NCBI RefSeq assembly: GCF_025244705.1
Contig: NZ_CP104207.1
Location: 310,001-374,000, forward strand
Origin: Sphingopyxis sp. PET50
GTDB lineage: Bacteria > Pseudomonadota > Alphaproteobacteria > Sphingomonadales > Sphingomonadaceae
Reading direction: 5' to 3'
Length of the DNA stretch: 64,000 bases
A program made the translations under genes and the position numbers. Below the pieces are notes generated by a model that was not told the origin of the DNA, made no database searches, and saw nothing but the letters and a program-made list of their open reading frames with translations. Of the stretch, positions 20,210 to 29,811 are shown in pieces. How positions within the stretch are numbered: the stretch's first letter is position 1; each line of letters opens with the position of its first letter.

Positions 20210-20977
20210 TCAGTCGAAGAAGCGGATCGCGGCGCCGTCGGCGTCGCGCGCGATGCGGACCCGGACGTCGTAGAGCCTTGTCAGCATGTCCTCGGTCATC
20301 ACCTCGGCCACCGGACCCGCGGCCAGCAGCGCGCCGTCCTTGATCGCGACGACATCGTCGGCGTGGCGGAGCGCGAGGTCGAGGTCGTGGATCGCCATGA
20401 CCACCGTGCGCCCGGCGTCGGCGCGCGCGCGCAGGCGGCGGCTGGCATCGAGCGCATGGCGTGGATCGAGCCCCGCGGTCGGTTCGTCGACGATCAGCAG
20501 TTCGGGATCACCGACGATCGCCCGCGCCAGCATCGCGCGGGCGAGTTCGCCGCCCGACAGGCTGGTCGCCGGCCGGTCGCGGAGACTGGTCAGGTCGCAG
20601 GCCGCCAGCGCCTCGTCGATCGCGGGGAGCATCGCGGTGGGTAGGTCGCCGAAGCTGGGCAGCACGGGGGTCAGGCCAAGCGCGACGACGCGCTCGACGC
20701 TGATCGGCCACTCGACCTCGGCGCGCTGGGGCAGATAGGCGCGGCGCCGCGCGAGCATCCGGCGCCCGATGCCGGCCAGCGACTGCCCGCCGAGTTCGAC
20801 CTGCCCCGCGTCTGGCGCGCGCAGCCCCGCCGCGACTTCCAGCAGCGTGCTTTTCCCCGCGCCATTGGGCCCGATCACCGCGGTCAGCCGCCCGGGCGCG
20901 AAGACCGCGTCGATATCGCACAGCACGACGCGCCGGTCGCGCTTCACCGTCACCGACGAAAAGGCCAGCGCGCTCAT
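20210..20977 (-). CDS. btuD: Cobalamin/iron-siderophore-type ABC transporter ATP-binding protein
   Basis: 255 aa. ATPase of a vitamin B12-class importer. Seen: Walker A (IGPNGAGKSTLLEVAAGLRA), Q-loop region (RRRAYLPQRAEVEWP), signature TSLSGGELARAMLARAIVG, Walker B (ELLIVDEPTAGLD) and the H-loop (AIHDLDLALRH). The ATG at 20977 overlaps the permease stop by 4 bases. It is last gene of the riboswitch-controlled btuB-btuF-btuC-btuD unit, which supports cobalamin rather than heme as the cargo. Confidence 0.93.
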   Translation of the reverse strand: MSALAFSSVTVKRDRRVVLCDIDAVFAPGRLTAVIGPNGAGKSTLLEVAAGLRAPDAGQVELGGQSLAGIGRRMLARRRAYLPQRAEVEWPISVERVVALGLTPVLPSFGDLPTAMLPAIDEALAACDLTSLRDRPATSLSGGELARAMLARAIVGDPELLIVDEPTAGLDPRHALDASRRLRARADAGRTVVMAIHDLDLALRHADDVVAIKDGALLAAGPVAEVMTEDMLTRLYDVRVRIARDADGAAIRFFD

Positions 20978-21960
20978 GCGGTGCGCCTTTGCACATGGAG
21001 GACGAGCCACAGGAAGAAGGGCGCGCCGAACAGGCTGATGAACACGCCGAGCGCGAGGATCTTGCCGTCGACGACCAGCAGCCTGGTGCCGATGTCGGCG
21101 AGCGTGACCAGCAGCGCGCCGACGAGCGCCGCGGGGATCAGCGTCCTGCCCGGCCGGTGCCCGACGAGCGGGCGGACAAGATGCGGCGCGATCAGCCCGA
21201 CGAAGCTGATCGCTCCCGCCACCGATGTCGCCGCGCCGACCCCCATGGCGGTGCCGAGCAGCGCGAGCAGGCGCGTGCGCGCGACATGGACGCCCAGGCT
21301 CTCGGCCTGCGCCTCGCCCAGCGCCAGCGCGTCGAGCGCCCGCCCGGTGAGCAGGAGCAGCAGGCCGCCGAGCAGGATCAAGGGCGCGGCGAGCGTGACA
21401 TGATCCCAGCTGCGGTCGACGAGCGACCCCATCAGCCACACCATGATCTCATAGGCGGCATAGGGGTTGGGCGCGATGTTGAGCGCGACGCTGACCCCGG
21501 CGGCAGCGATGCTGCTGACCGCCGCACCCGCGAGGATCAGCGACAGTGTGCCGCCGCGCCGCGACAGCGCGAGCGCCGTGCCCGCCGTAATGAAGCCCCC
21601 GGCGAGGCCGAACAGCGGCGGCGCCATCGCGAAGCTGGCGGCGAAGCCGAAATAGATGGCGATCACCGCGCCGAGCGAGGCGCCCGCCGACACGCCGAGC
21701 AGGCCGGGCTCGGCGAGCGGGTTGCGCAGCAGCCCCTGCAGCACCGCGCCCGACAGGCCGAGGATCGCGCCGACCATCAGGCCGAGGATCAGCCGGGGGA
21801 GGCGGATTTCGGTAAGAATCAGCGCCGCGAGATCGGTTCGCCCCGCAAACAGCCCGCCGAGCGCCTGCTCGGGGGTCAGCCACACCGTCCCGGCGAGCAG
21901 CGAGGCGAAGCCCGCGAGCAGCAGCAGGACGATGAGCAGCGGGATCAGCCAGCGCGTCAC
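20974..21960 (-). CDS. btuC: Cobalamin-type ABC transporter permease (FecCD/BtuC family)
   Basis: 328 aa with about ten hydrophobic segments. Inner-membrane channel of the importer. Seen: EIRLPRLILGLMVGAILGLS, the conserved LLRNPLAEPGLLGVSAGASL, and the coupling region near GAISFVGLIAPHLVRPLVGH, all hallmarks of the FecCD family. It overlaps btuF upstream and btuD downstream by 4 bases each, so subunit synthesis is coupled. Confidence 0.94.
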   Translation of the reverse strand: MTRWLIPLLIVLLLLAGFASLLAGTVWLTPEQALGGLFAGRTDLAALILTEIRLPRLILGLMVGAILGLSGAVLQGLLRNPLAEPGLLGVSAGASLGAVIAIYFGFAASFAMAPPLFGLAGGFITAGTALALSRRGGTLSLILAGAAVSSIAAAGVSVALNIAPNPYAAYEIMVWLMGSLVDRSWDHVTLAAPLILLGGLLLLLTGRALDALALGEAQAESLGVHVARTRLLALLGTAMGVGAATSVAGAISFVGLIAPHLVRPLVGHRPGRTLIPAALVGALLVTLADIGTRLLVVDGKILALGVFISLFGAPFFLWLVLHVQRRTA

Positions 21961-22850
21961 GGCCTCTTGCCCGCCGCAAAGGGAAGGGGGGAGCCGATCT
22001 GCCGCGCGGCATCGCGCAGTTCGGCGCGCAGCCGGATCGCCGCTTTGGTGATCCTGGGCGTGCCGCAGGTGTAATAGGCCGGCGAGATCGCGAGCGTGCG
22101 CGCGCCGTCCCAGTAACGGCGGACGAGCGGGTGGCGTTCGATATTCTCGCGCATCCCATATTCGGGGCGCACCCCGGCGCCCTTCACCAGCAGCGTCGGC
22201 GCGGCGACGAGCAGCACCTCGGTATCGGGGCGGTTGTAGCCCGAGACCGGCGGCTGGTTGGCGATGTTCACCGCGCCCGCCGCCTTCAGCACTTCATTGT
22301 AGAGCGAGCCTTCGCCGGCGCTGAAGCCGCCGCCGTCCCAGGCGACGACGCGGAGCGGCGGGCCCGGGTCGCGCGCCAGTTCGGCAAGGTCGCGGTCCAT
22401 GTCGGCGATCATTGCCTCGCCGCGCGCGACTTCGCCGACGGCGCGCGCGACCTGCCGCACATTGGCGCGGATCATGGCGAAGCTGGCGGCATCGTCGACC
22501 TCTATCATCGGATAGCCGAGCCGTTTCAGCATCGCGCGCGTCGCGGGCTTCGAGAAACGGTCGGTGACGATCAGGTCGGGCTGTTGCCGCACCACTTCCT
22601 CGGCAAGGCCGTGGTTGATCCCGACCTTCTTTGCCGCCTCCACCATCAGCGATCCCGACGGATCGCGCGACAGCCAGGTGACCGACGCGATCCGTTCGGG
22701 GGGCAGCAGCGCCAGCACGAGCTGGTCGGTGCATTGGTTGGTGGACATGACGCGCATCGGCAAGGGCGCGGGCGGCGCCACCCCCGCGCTGCCGGTCGAA
22801 ACCGGCAGCGCGGCGGCGGCGAGCCCGAAAGCCAGGCCGATGCGGCGCAT
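21957..22850 (-). CDS. btuF: Cobalamin-type ABC transporter periplasmic substrate-binding protein
   Basis: 297 aa. Signal peptide MRRIGLAFGLAAAALPVSTG, then a type III periplasmic-binding fold: RVMSTNQCTDQLVLALLPPE, VTWLSRDPSGS, EEVVRQQPDLIVTDRFS and VVAWDGGGFSAGEGSLYNEV. It captures the cargo after outer-membrane passage and hands it to BtuC. The ATG overlaps the btuB stop by one base (TGATG). The assignment to cobalamin rests on its operon and the upstream riboswitch, not on residues in the protein. Confidence 0.9.
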   Translation of the reverse strand: MRRIGLAFGLAAAALPVSTGSAGVAPPAPLPMRVMSTNQCTDQLVLALLPPERIASVTWLSRDPSGSLMVEAAKKVGINHGLAEEVVRQQPDLIVTDRFSKPATRAMLKRLGYPMIEVDDAASFAMIRANVRQVARAVGEVARGEAMIADMDRDLAELARDPGPPLRVVAWDGGGFSAGEGSLYNEVLKAAGAVNIANQPPVSGYNRPDTEVLLVAAPTLLVKGAGVRPEYGMRENIERHPLVRRYWDGARTLAISPAYYTCGTPRITKAAIRLRAELRDAARQIGSPLPFAAGKRP

Positions 22851-24791
22851 CAGAAGCTCACGCGCACGCCGCCATAGGCCGCGCGGCCCTGGGTGCGATA
22901 GCTGAACACTTCCTCATATTTTTCGCCCGCCAGATTCTCGATACGCCCGAAGACCTCGATCGCGTCCGACAGCCTGTAGCGCGCGTTGAGGTTCACCAGC
23001 ACATATTCGTGCAGCGACACCGGCACTGGCGCGAAGCTGGGATCGGTGAAGGCGACATCGTCCTGCTTGGCCGTTGTAGCGGACGGTCAGCGTCGTCGAA
23101 AAGCGTTCGTCGGGGCTGAAGACGGTCGCGTTGAAGCTGCCGATATGTTTCGGGCGCCGCACCTCGACCGCGCCATCTTCGCGCGCCTTGAGCCAGGTGT
23201 AGGCCAGATCTAGCTGGATCTGCGGGATCGGCCGCGCGCTCGCGAAGACTTCGACGCCGCGCTGCTTCGAGGTCGTGGTGCGGTTCGCCGGCGTGGCGAC
23301 GAAGTTCGGCGGCGGGAAGGTGGTGAAGATTTCGCCGTCGAGCTTGCTGTCAAAGTAAGTGGCGCCGATGGTGGCGGCGCCGTCGCCGATGCGCTGCTCG
23401 ATCCCGGCTTCCCAGCCCTTCGACTTTTCGGGGCGCAGGTCGGGGTTGCCGATGAACACGCCGTCGGAAAAGCCGTAGAGCTCGTAATAGCCGGGGTTCT
23501 TGACCCCGGTGCCATAGGCGCCGCGGATGCGGGTGCCGGTGGGCAGGCTGTAGCTGCCCTGGACGCGCCAGGTGGTCGCGTCGTCGAAACGGTCATTCTC
23601 GTCGCGGCGCACCGAGGCGCCGAGCGAGAAGACGTCGTTCACCAGCAGTTCGTACTGGCCGACGAGGCCGACATTGTCGGTGTCGCGCTTGCCCTGGAAG
23701 ACGAAGGGCGAGGGGGTGGTGTTGCGGAACTCCTCGCGCTCGACATCGACCGCGGCGGTGATGCGGTGGACGATGGCGTCGGTGCCGAAGCGCAGGCTCG
23801 ATTCGAACGACCCCTTGTAGCGCCGCCCTTCGCTGCCGCCGTCGCGCGTGCCGAACGAATAGCTCTTGCGCGTCACGTCGACGATCTGCCCTGTCAGTGC
23901 ATTGGTCCAGCGCCCGTCGAGCGCGGTGAACTCGGCGCGGAGCAGGCCATAAAAGGACCGGGTCTTGGCATAGGTGTCGGGGCTGTCGACGATGAAGCCG
24001 AACAGCGGGCTCGCGCTGTCGAACTCGCTGTTGTTGAACTCGGCATCGACATAGGAATAGCGCGCGACGCCGGTCAGCCTGAAGCTCTCCGACGGGGTCC
24101 AGATCAGCTTGGCCGAGACACCGACATTGTCCGATCCGATATCACGGGTGCCGAAACGCGCGGTCGGCGAGCCGCCGGTGTGGAGATAGGCGGCGGACAG
24201 ACTGTAATCGAGGTCGCCCGACACGCCCGCGACGCGGGCATCGCCCGAGAAGGTCTCGAACGAGCCGCCCTCGGCGCGCGCGCTGAAGCCGGGAGCCTCG
24301 GCGCCGGTCAGCGTGATATAGTGGATGACGCCGCCGATCGCGTCCGAGCCATAGAGCGACGACTGCTGGCCGCGCAGCACCTCGACCCGCGCTTCGGGGG
24401 AGGCGATCAGCGTGCCGAAGTCGAACTCGCCGTTGAACGGGTCCGACGCCTCGATGCCGTCGATCAGCACCAAAGTGTGATTGCCTTCGGTGCCGCGCAG
24501 GCGGACCTGCGTCTGACCGCCGATCGCGCCGAGGCGGCTGACCGCGACGCCGGGCACGTCGCGCAGCACGTCGGACAGGATGCGCGTCTGGCGCTGTTCG
24601 ATCGCGTCGGCGTCGATCACAGTCACCGAAGCGCCGAGCTGGTCGATGCGAACGCCCTCGCCCGAACGCGAGGCGGTGACGACGATCGTGTCGCCGCTGG
24701 CGTCGGTGGTGGATTCGTCTGGATTGGACTGTGCGAGCGCGGGCGTGGCCGCGGTCAGCGCGATGAGAGAGATGAAACCGGTCTTCAACAT
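22850..24791 (-). CDS. btuB: TonB-dependent receptor, BtuB-like, one frameshift
   Basis: Outer-membrane gated channel for cobalamin, energised by TonB. Signal peptide LISLIALTAATPALAQ, TonB box/plug start GDTIVVTASRSGEGVRIDQL, plug domain with VLRDVPGVAVSRLGAIGGQT and LRGTEGNHTLVLIDGIEASD, then beta-barrel strands. Near 23063 an extra base shifts the frame. The neighbouring frame continues QDDVAFTDPSFAPVPVSLHE and ends RAAYGGVRVSF, a proper C-terminal aromatic strand, with a stop at 22850. So the gene is probably intact in the organism. The ATG at 24791 is 190 bp downstream of the cobalamin riboswitch. Confidence 0.93.
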
Positions 24792-24980
24792 GGGTAAGCC
24801 CCTTCGCGCCGGAGCAACGGTGGCGGGGCGTGCTGAGCGAACCGGTCGGTGCGGATGAAGGGCTAGGCGCAAAAAGCTCCGCCACCGCGCACCGATGCGG
24901 CCCCAGCCGCACGGGTCGTCGCTCAGACGGAGGATTACCGTGCCATGACCATCCCCTGGACCAAGGCAAGAGCGACCGGT

Positions 24981-25176
24981 GCGCCGGCAGGTCTCCTGGC
25001 TCGCGGGTCACAGCTTGATGCACGCCTTCCCAGGGTCGCCCCAGTGGCTGGTCCGGACGGGTCCGGACCGGTGCATCGCGCTCGCCGCTTACAGTTGCAG
25101 GGACAGCCCCGGATTCGAAAGTCCCTTCGGACCTTCTCACCGCGTTCCCGTTTTAAGCCCTTTCGGGCACCGGCGC
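24981..25176 (-). promoter_or_regulatory. Cobalamin riboswitch upstream of btuB
   Basis: On the minus strand the conserved core is present in order: closing stem GCGCCGG (25176-25170), AAAGGGCTTAAAACGGGAA, GGTGAGAAGG, AATCCGGGGCTGTCCC with GCAACTGTAAGCGG, a variable arm, GCCACTGGG, TGGGAAGGC, and GCGAGCCAGGAGACCTGC before the closing strand CCGGCGC (24987-24981). Family knowledge: adenosyl- or methylcobalamin binding represses expression of the uptake genes. The expression platform in the 190 bp before btuB was not resolved. Confidence 0.95.
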
Positions 25177-25251
25177 GATCATGCGGGGACAAAGCCCCCG
25201 CGCGCCGCTCCATAGCGAAAGCTCGGGCTTACGCAATCGGCTTTTGTCTCT

Positions 25252-25282
25252 TTGCTTATGCCGTATTGCCCCTATAATACGG
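25252..25282 (+). promoter_or_regulatory. Candidate promoter for the penicillin-binding protein gene, with inverted repeat
   Basis: A perfect -10 hexamer TATAAT at 25273-25278 lies only 14 bases before the ATG. A weak -35 (TTGCTT, 25252-25257) is 15 bases upstream. The -10 is inside an inverted repeat CCGTATT (25261-25267) / AATACGG (25276-25282), which could be an operator. The predicted leader is very short. Confidence 0.5.
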
Positions 25283-25291
25283 TTTCCAGGC

Positions 25292-27346
25292 ATGTTCGCT
25301 TTCCGTCGCCCCGCCGCTCCCCCGCCCGAGCCCGTCCCCGCCGGTGGCGTCCCGCTGCCCGATGGCGCCGCGCCGCCGCCCGTCGCCCCGCCGCTGTCGC
25401 GGCGCCGCAAATGGCTGCGGCGCCTGTCGCGCGGCTTCGCGATTTTCGCGGTGCTTTTCATCCTGCTCGTCGGCTGGCTCGCGATCACCGCGCCCTTGTC
25501 GAAATCGCTCGAACCGATCGCGCCGCCGCAGATCACCTTGCTGGCCTCGGACGGCACGCCGATCGCGCGAACGGGAGCGATCGTCGACGCGCCGGTGAAG
25601 GCGAAGGATTTGCCGAGGCATGTCACCGGCGCCTTCCTCGCGATCGAGGACCGGCGTTTCTACAGCCATTGGGGCGTCGATCCGCGCAGCGTCGCACGCG
25701 CGGTGTGGAGCAATGTCACCGGCGGCACGACGCAGGGCGGCAGTACGATCACCCAGCAACTCGCCAAATTCACCTTCCTGACGCCCAAGAAGACGCTGGG
25801 CCGCAAGGCGCGCGAGGCGCTGATCGCCTTCTGGCTGGAGGCGTGGCTCAGCAAGGACGAGATTCTCGAACGCTATCTGTCGAACGCCTATTTCGGCGAC
25901 AACACCTATGGGCTGCGCGCCGCGTCGCTCCATTATTTCTATCGCCAGCCGGAAAAGCTGACCCCCGGACAGGCGGCGATGCTCGCGGGGCTGGTGCAGG
26001 CGCCGTCGCGGCTGGCGCCGACGAAGAACCCCGACATGGCGGAAGCGCGGATGCGGCTCGTGCTCGGCGCGATGGCCGACACCGGCTATATGACCGAGAC
26101 CGAGGCGAAGGCGGTGCGCACCCCGCGCATCGACGTGCGTACCCGCAACACCCTGCCCACCGGCACTTATTTCGCCGACTGGGCGCTGCCCGAGGCGCGC
26201 AAGTTGAGCGACGTCGGCTATTCGCGCCAGACGATCACGACGACGCTCGATTCGCGGTTGCAGGCGGCGGCGCGGCGCGCGGTGAACCGGGCAGGGCTCG
26301 GCAAGGCGCAGGTCGCGCTCGTCGCGATGCGCCCGAATGGCGAGGTCGTCGCGATGGTCGGCGGCCGGGACTATGGCGCCTCGCCCTTCAACCGCGTGAC
26401 GCAGGCGCGGCGCCAGCCGGGATCGACGTTCAAGCTTTTCGTCTACCTTGCGGCGCTGCGCGACGGCTGGGACCCCGACGACACGATCGCCAACACGCCG
26501 ATCGAAACCGGCTCCTATCGCCCGAAGAACGCGGGCGGTTCTTATTCGGAGACAATCAGCCTCGAGGACGCCTTCGCGACGTCGAGCAATGTCGCGGCGG
26601 TGCGGCTGTTCAACGAAGTGGGCAGCGACAAGGTCATCAAGATGGCGCGCGACCTGGGCGTGACCTCGCCGCTGGCCGAGGGCGATCCCAGCCTGGCGCT
26701 GGGTACGTCGAGCATGACCCTGCTCGAACTGACCGCCGCCTATGCCGGCGTCGCGGCGAACAGCTATCCCGTCGTTCCGCACGCCTTCAAGGCGGAGGAA
26801 AAGGGCTGGTTCGAAAGCCTCTTCTCGGGCCCCGACCGCTTCGGTTCCGACGATCATGAAGCGATCGAACAGATGCTGCGCGCCGCGGTCAACCGCGGCA
26901 CGGGGCGGGCGGCACGGCTGCCGATCGCCAATTTCGGCAAGACCGGCACCAGCCAGGACAGCCGCGACGCGCTGTTCATCGGCTATGCGGGCGGGCTGGT
27001 CGTCGGGGTGTGGATCGGCAACGACGATAATTCGCCGCTGGTCGGCATCGCCGGGGGCGGGCTGCCCGCGCGTATCTGGCGCGATTTCATGGCCGACGCG
27101 CACGGCGCCAAACGCCCGCCCGCGCCCAGGAGCAATCCGCGCGGCCCTGTCCAGCCGCTCGACGTCCCCGACGTCCAGGCGATCCCGGTCGGCGAGACGA
27201 CGACGGTCGGGGTCAGGGACGGCAGCGCGGTGGTGACGACCGAGATCAACGGCACCCGCATCGACCTGCGCCTGCCGATCGACGGCGGCACGCCCGCGAT
27301 CGGCCCGCCGCCCGAGCCGCCACCGAAGCCATCGCCCAGGCAATAG
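25292..27346 (+). CDS. Class A penicillin-binding protein (transglycosylase/transpeptidase)
   Basis: 684 aa, bifunctional peptidoglycan synthase of the PBP1 type. Seen: cytoplasmic Pro-rich N-terminus, membrane anchor FAIFAVLFILLVGWLAI, GT51 transglycosylase domain (about 105-270: GAFLAIEDRRFYSHWGVD with the catalytic Glu, GGSTITQQLAKFTFL, ERYLSNAYFGDNTYGLRAAS), and a transpeptidase domain with the SxxK motif in GSTFKLF (about 380), SSN in FATSSNVAAV and KTGT in FGKTGTSQDS (about 550). A Pro-rich tail follows. The ATG at 25292 was chosen because upstream codons run antisense to the riboswitch. Confidence 0.95.
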   Translation: MFAFRRPAAPPPEPVPAGGVPLPDGAAPPPVAPPLSRRRKWLRRLSRGFAIFAVLFILLVGWLAITAPLSKSLEPIAPPQITLLASDGTPIARTGAIVDAPVKAKDLPRHVTGAFLAIEDRRFYSHWGVDPRSVARAVWSNVTGGTTQGGSTITQQLAKFTFLTPKKTLGRKAREALIAFWLEAWLSKDEILERYLSNAYFGDNTYGLRAASLHYFYRQPEKLTPGQAAMLAGLVQAPSRLAPTKNPDMAEARMRLVLGAMADTGYMTETEAKAVRTPRIDVRTRNTLPTGTYFADWALPEARKLSDVGYSRQTITTTLDSRLQAAARRAVNRAGLGKAQVALVAMRPNGEVVAMVGGRDYGASPFNRVTQARRQPGSTFKLFVYLAALRDGWDPDDTIANTPIETGSYRPKNAGGSYSETISLEDAFATSSNVAAVRLFNEVGSDKVIKMARDLGVTSPLAEGDPSLALGTSSMTLLELTAAYAGVAANSYPVVPHAFKAEEKGWFESLFSGPDRFGSDDHEAIEQMLRAAVNRGTGRAARLPIANFGKTGTSQDSRDALFIGYAGGLVVGVWIGNDDNSPLVGIAGGGLPARIWRDFMADAHGAKRPPAPRSNPRGPVQPLDVPDVQAIPVGETTTVGVRDGSAVVTTEINGTRIDLRLPIDGGTPAIGPPPEPPPKPSPRQ

Positions 27347-27505
27347 GGCGGCCGAGGGGGGCAGAACCCAGTGTAGAGGAACGGCGAAACCCGCCCCTTA
27401 TGATAGGCGATGATGTCTTTTGCAGACCCAGGACGGGAATGGCTGGTATCGGGCGGAAGCGGACACAGCAACGAAGGCATTGTGCGCCGACGTTGGTGAG
27501 ATTGA

Positions 27506-27654
27506 TTTCGCACAAAGGCACAAAGGCACGAAGATGTCGTGCTTGCCGCGAAGCGGCTTTACCTCTTGGGCCTCGTCAAAACATCGCCGTCTATGAGAAG
27601 GCGGCCTTTCGGCCGCGAACGGCCCTCTTCGTGCCTTTGTGCCTTTGTGCGAAA
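27506..27654. repeat. 149-bp element with 29-bp perfect inverted ends, in a 555-bp gene-free stretch
   Basis: Arms starting TTTCGCACAAAGGCACAAAG at 27506 and ending CTTTGTGCCTTTGTGCGAAA at 27654; all 29 bases pair. The loop holds a further stem (AAGGCGGCC TTTC GGCCGC). A relative occurs at 54388-54634. The stretch 27347-27902 lies between the penicillin-binding protein gene and the convergent amine oxidase gene. Apart from this element I see no credible gene in it, only short open frames without support. Confidence 0.88.
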
Positions 27655-27902
27655 CAAAATATCCGCCCCATCAGCCTCGAACAACGCTTGCTCGGCGCGT
27701 CGCCAAACGTCCGCTCCCCACCCCGAACCCGACAGGCCGCTTGAGTCCGCAAAGGACATGGTCGCCTTATGACAAAGGCTGACGGCGATCAGCGCGCCGA
27801 AGAACAGGGCACAGGGCCAGGTGTCGCGCCACGCGGAAACGCGGAGGAACAGACTGAAACTTTCATTGCCATGGCGGCGGCAGCGCGGGCCGGGCGGCGC
27901 GG

Positions 27903-29462
27903 TCAGCCCGCGACGGTGCGTTCCGCCAGGATCGCCGCCGCCGCCAGCCGGCCGGTCTGCGCGCCGCCGTTCATATAGCCGGGAAAGGCGTCGGACAGAT
28001 GCTCGCCGGCAAAGACGATCGGTCCCGCCATCGCCTGCTGGGTGACGCCGCTCTCCTCCTCGACCCAGAAATGCGGCGCGAAACGCGTGAGCTGTCCGGG
28101 TTTGAAAGTCGAATAGGCGCCGCGCGCGTAGGGGTCCTGCCCCCAGGCGGTGCGCCGCATCGTCCGTGCCCGCAGGCTGGGCACCGCGGGCGCGATCGCC
28201 GCTTCGGCGCGCCGCAGGCTGGTTTCGGGTTCGACCGCCATCAGCGCGTCGACCTGGTCGCCGCCGAAGAACCAGGTGAGCACGCCCGCCTCGCCCGGCT
28301 GGCCCGAACTGGCGTCCCAGAATTCGGAGAAGATGCCCGGTCCCCTGCTGTCGACCGCCCAGGCCGCGCCCGCCGGTCCGGTCGCCTTTTCCCAGACGCG
28401 CTCGGCATAGCCGGCGTTGATCTTCTCGTTGCGGCCGCAGCCGATCTCGCTCACCAGCGCCGCCCAGTCTTCGGACAGCAGGCCGCCATAGTCGATCGTG
28501 CGCATCAGCGGCGCGGGCACCGTGACGATCACGCGATCGGCGCGGTCGGTCTTGCCATTGGCGAAGCGCAGATCGACTCCCTCCGCGGCCGGGGCGATCG
28601 ACACCAGCGCATGGCCCGTCGAAATCCTGGGCATCAGCGGCTCGGACAGCGCCTTCACCACGCTCGACGACCCGCCGGTCAGGATGAAGCGTTCGTCGCT
28701 CAGCGAAATCAGCTCGGCCTGCTTGCCGTCGATCACGGGCAGGTTGAACAGCAGTTCGATCGCCGAGGCCTCACCCGGCTCGGCGCCGAATTCGGTGCGG
28801 ATCGTCGCTTCGAGCAGGGCGCGGATATGCGGCTTCATCAATTTGGCATGGCCGTCGAGATAGGCCGTCACCGACATGGCATCGAGCCGCGGCGCGACCG
28901 CCTCGTAATCGGCGTCGAGCGCCTCGGCATCCTTGCCGATCTGTGCGGCGATGGCGCGCAGATCGCGGACCAGACCGGCATCGTCCAGCAGGCGGCCGTC
29001 GGCGACATAACGGCTGTGCGCAGGCATCGGCTTGCGGTCGATCAGCGGAATGCCGAACCGCTTCGCCAGCGCGAGCATATCTTCATGATCGGTGTTGATC
29101 AGATTGCCGCCGTCCTCGATGTTCAGGCCCGGCTCGGGCGCGTCGTTCGCGGTGAGCACGCGCCCGCCGAGGCGTCCCCGCGCTTCGTAGAGATGCGCGT
29201 CCACCCCCGCCGCGTTCAACGCGTCGAGCGCCGTCAGCCCCGCGAGCCCGCCACCGATGACCGCAACGCGCAGGCCGGACGCGGCGCGTGACGGCGCGGG
29301 CCAGCCGATCACCGGAAGCGCCGCCGCCGCGCCCAGCGCCGCGAGCATCCGGCGGCGCGTGATCCCCTGAGAGGCGGCGACCGGCGGCGGCGCGCCCTGT
29401 TCGGCCAGATTGGCGCGACGCGCCTGATTGAGCAGCCCCCACAAGGACCCGGAACCCCGCAT
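27903..29462 (-). CDS. FAD-dependent flavin monoamine oxidase family protein, Tat-exported
   Basis: 519 aa. Seen: a twin-arginine signal (GITRRRMLAALGAAAALPVI), an FAD-binding Rossmann motif (LRVAVIGGGLAGLTALDALN, then YEARGRLGGRVLT), and the C-terminal FAD motif (GPIVFAGEHLSDAFPGYMNG). Overall layout is that of amine oxidases and related flavoenzymes; the substrate is unknown. The ATG at 29462 has AGGAGGAGA 6-7 bases upstream. The protein is likely folded with FAD in the cytoplasm and exported by Tat. Confidence 0.9.
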   Translation of the reverse strand: MRGSGSLWGLLNQARRANLAEQGAPPPVAASQGITRRRMLAALGAAAALPVIGWPAPSRAASGLRVAVIGGGLAGLTALDALNAAGVDAHLYEARGRLGGRVLTANDAPEPGLNIEDGGNLINTDHEDMLALAKRFGIPLIDRKPMPAHSRYVADGRLLDDAGLVRDLRAIAAQIGKDAEALDADYEAVAPRLDAMSVTAYLDGHAKLMKPHIRALLEATIRTEFGAEPGEASAIELLFNLPVIDGKQAELISLSDERFILTGGSSSVVKALSEPLMPRISTGHALVSIAPAAEGVDLRFANGKTDRADRVIVTVPAPLMRTIDYGGLLSEDWAALVSEIGCGRNEKINAGYAERVWEKATGPAGAAWAVDSRGPGIFSEFWDASSGQPGEAGVLTWFFGGDQVDALMAVEPETSLRRAEAAIAPAVPSLRARTMRRTAWGQDPYARGAYSTFKPGQLTRFAPHFWVEEESGVTQQAMAGPIVFAGEHLSDAFPGYMNGGAQTGRLAAAAILAERTVAG

Positions 29463-29591
29463 CGCTCATCTCCTCCTGCCGCGCCCGGGGCCAACCTAGC
29501 ATGGTTGCGGGGCCCGCGCGAACATTTGGCGGAACACCGCGATGCCACGGCGGGACAGACCTGCCGAAACCATTGGGTGAAATGGAGATGA

Positions 29592-29678
29592 TGGTGCGGT
29601 CGAGAAGACTCGAACTTCCACGGCCTTTCGGCCACAACGACCTCAACGTTGCGCGTCTACCAGTTCCGCCACGACCGC
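29592..29678 (-). tRNA. tRNA-Leu (anticodon GAG)
   Basis: 87-nt class II tRNA with CCA encoded. Acceptor stem GCGGTCG / CGACCGC, anticodon arm CAACG-TTGAGGT-CGTTG with anticodon GAG, a long variable arm (GTGGCCGAAAGGCCGT) as expected for tRNA-Leu, and T-arm TTCGAGT. Confidence 0.96.
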
Positions 29679-29811
29679 ACATCATGATGGTCCGGCTCGG
29701 GTCCGGCTCCAGGTAGGAGCGGGCGCCTAGCAAAGCTTTCCGGGCGATGCAAGCAAGCTGTACCGCATTTATTTCCGCATCTGCGAACAAGACGCATGGC
29801 GCGCTTCGGCG

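Noticed and set aside
20210..20977. Heme-import ATPase (HmuV) as the identity of the ABC ATP-binding protein
   Set aside because: The sequence alone allows it, but co-transcription with btuB behind a cobalamin riboswitch favours B12.
24865..24900. Rho-independent terminator as the riboswitch expression platform
   Set aside because: A short T run follows an irregular GC stem on the minus strand, but the stem is weak and alternatives (start-site sequestration) fit as well; not supportable by eye.
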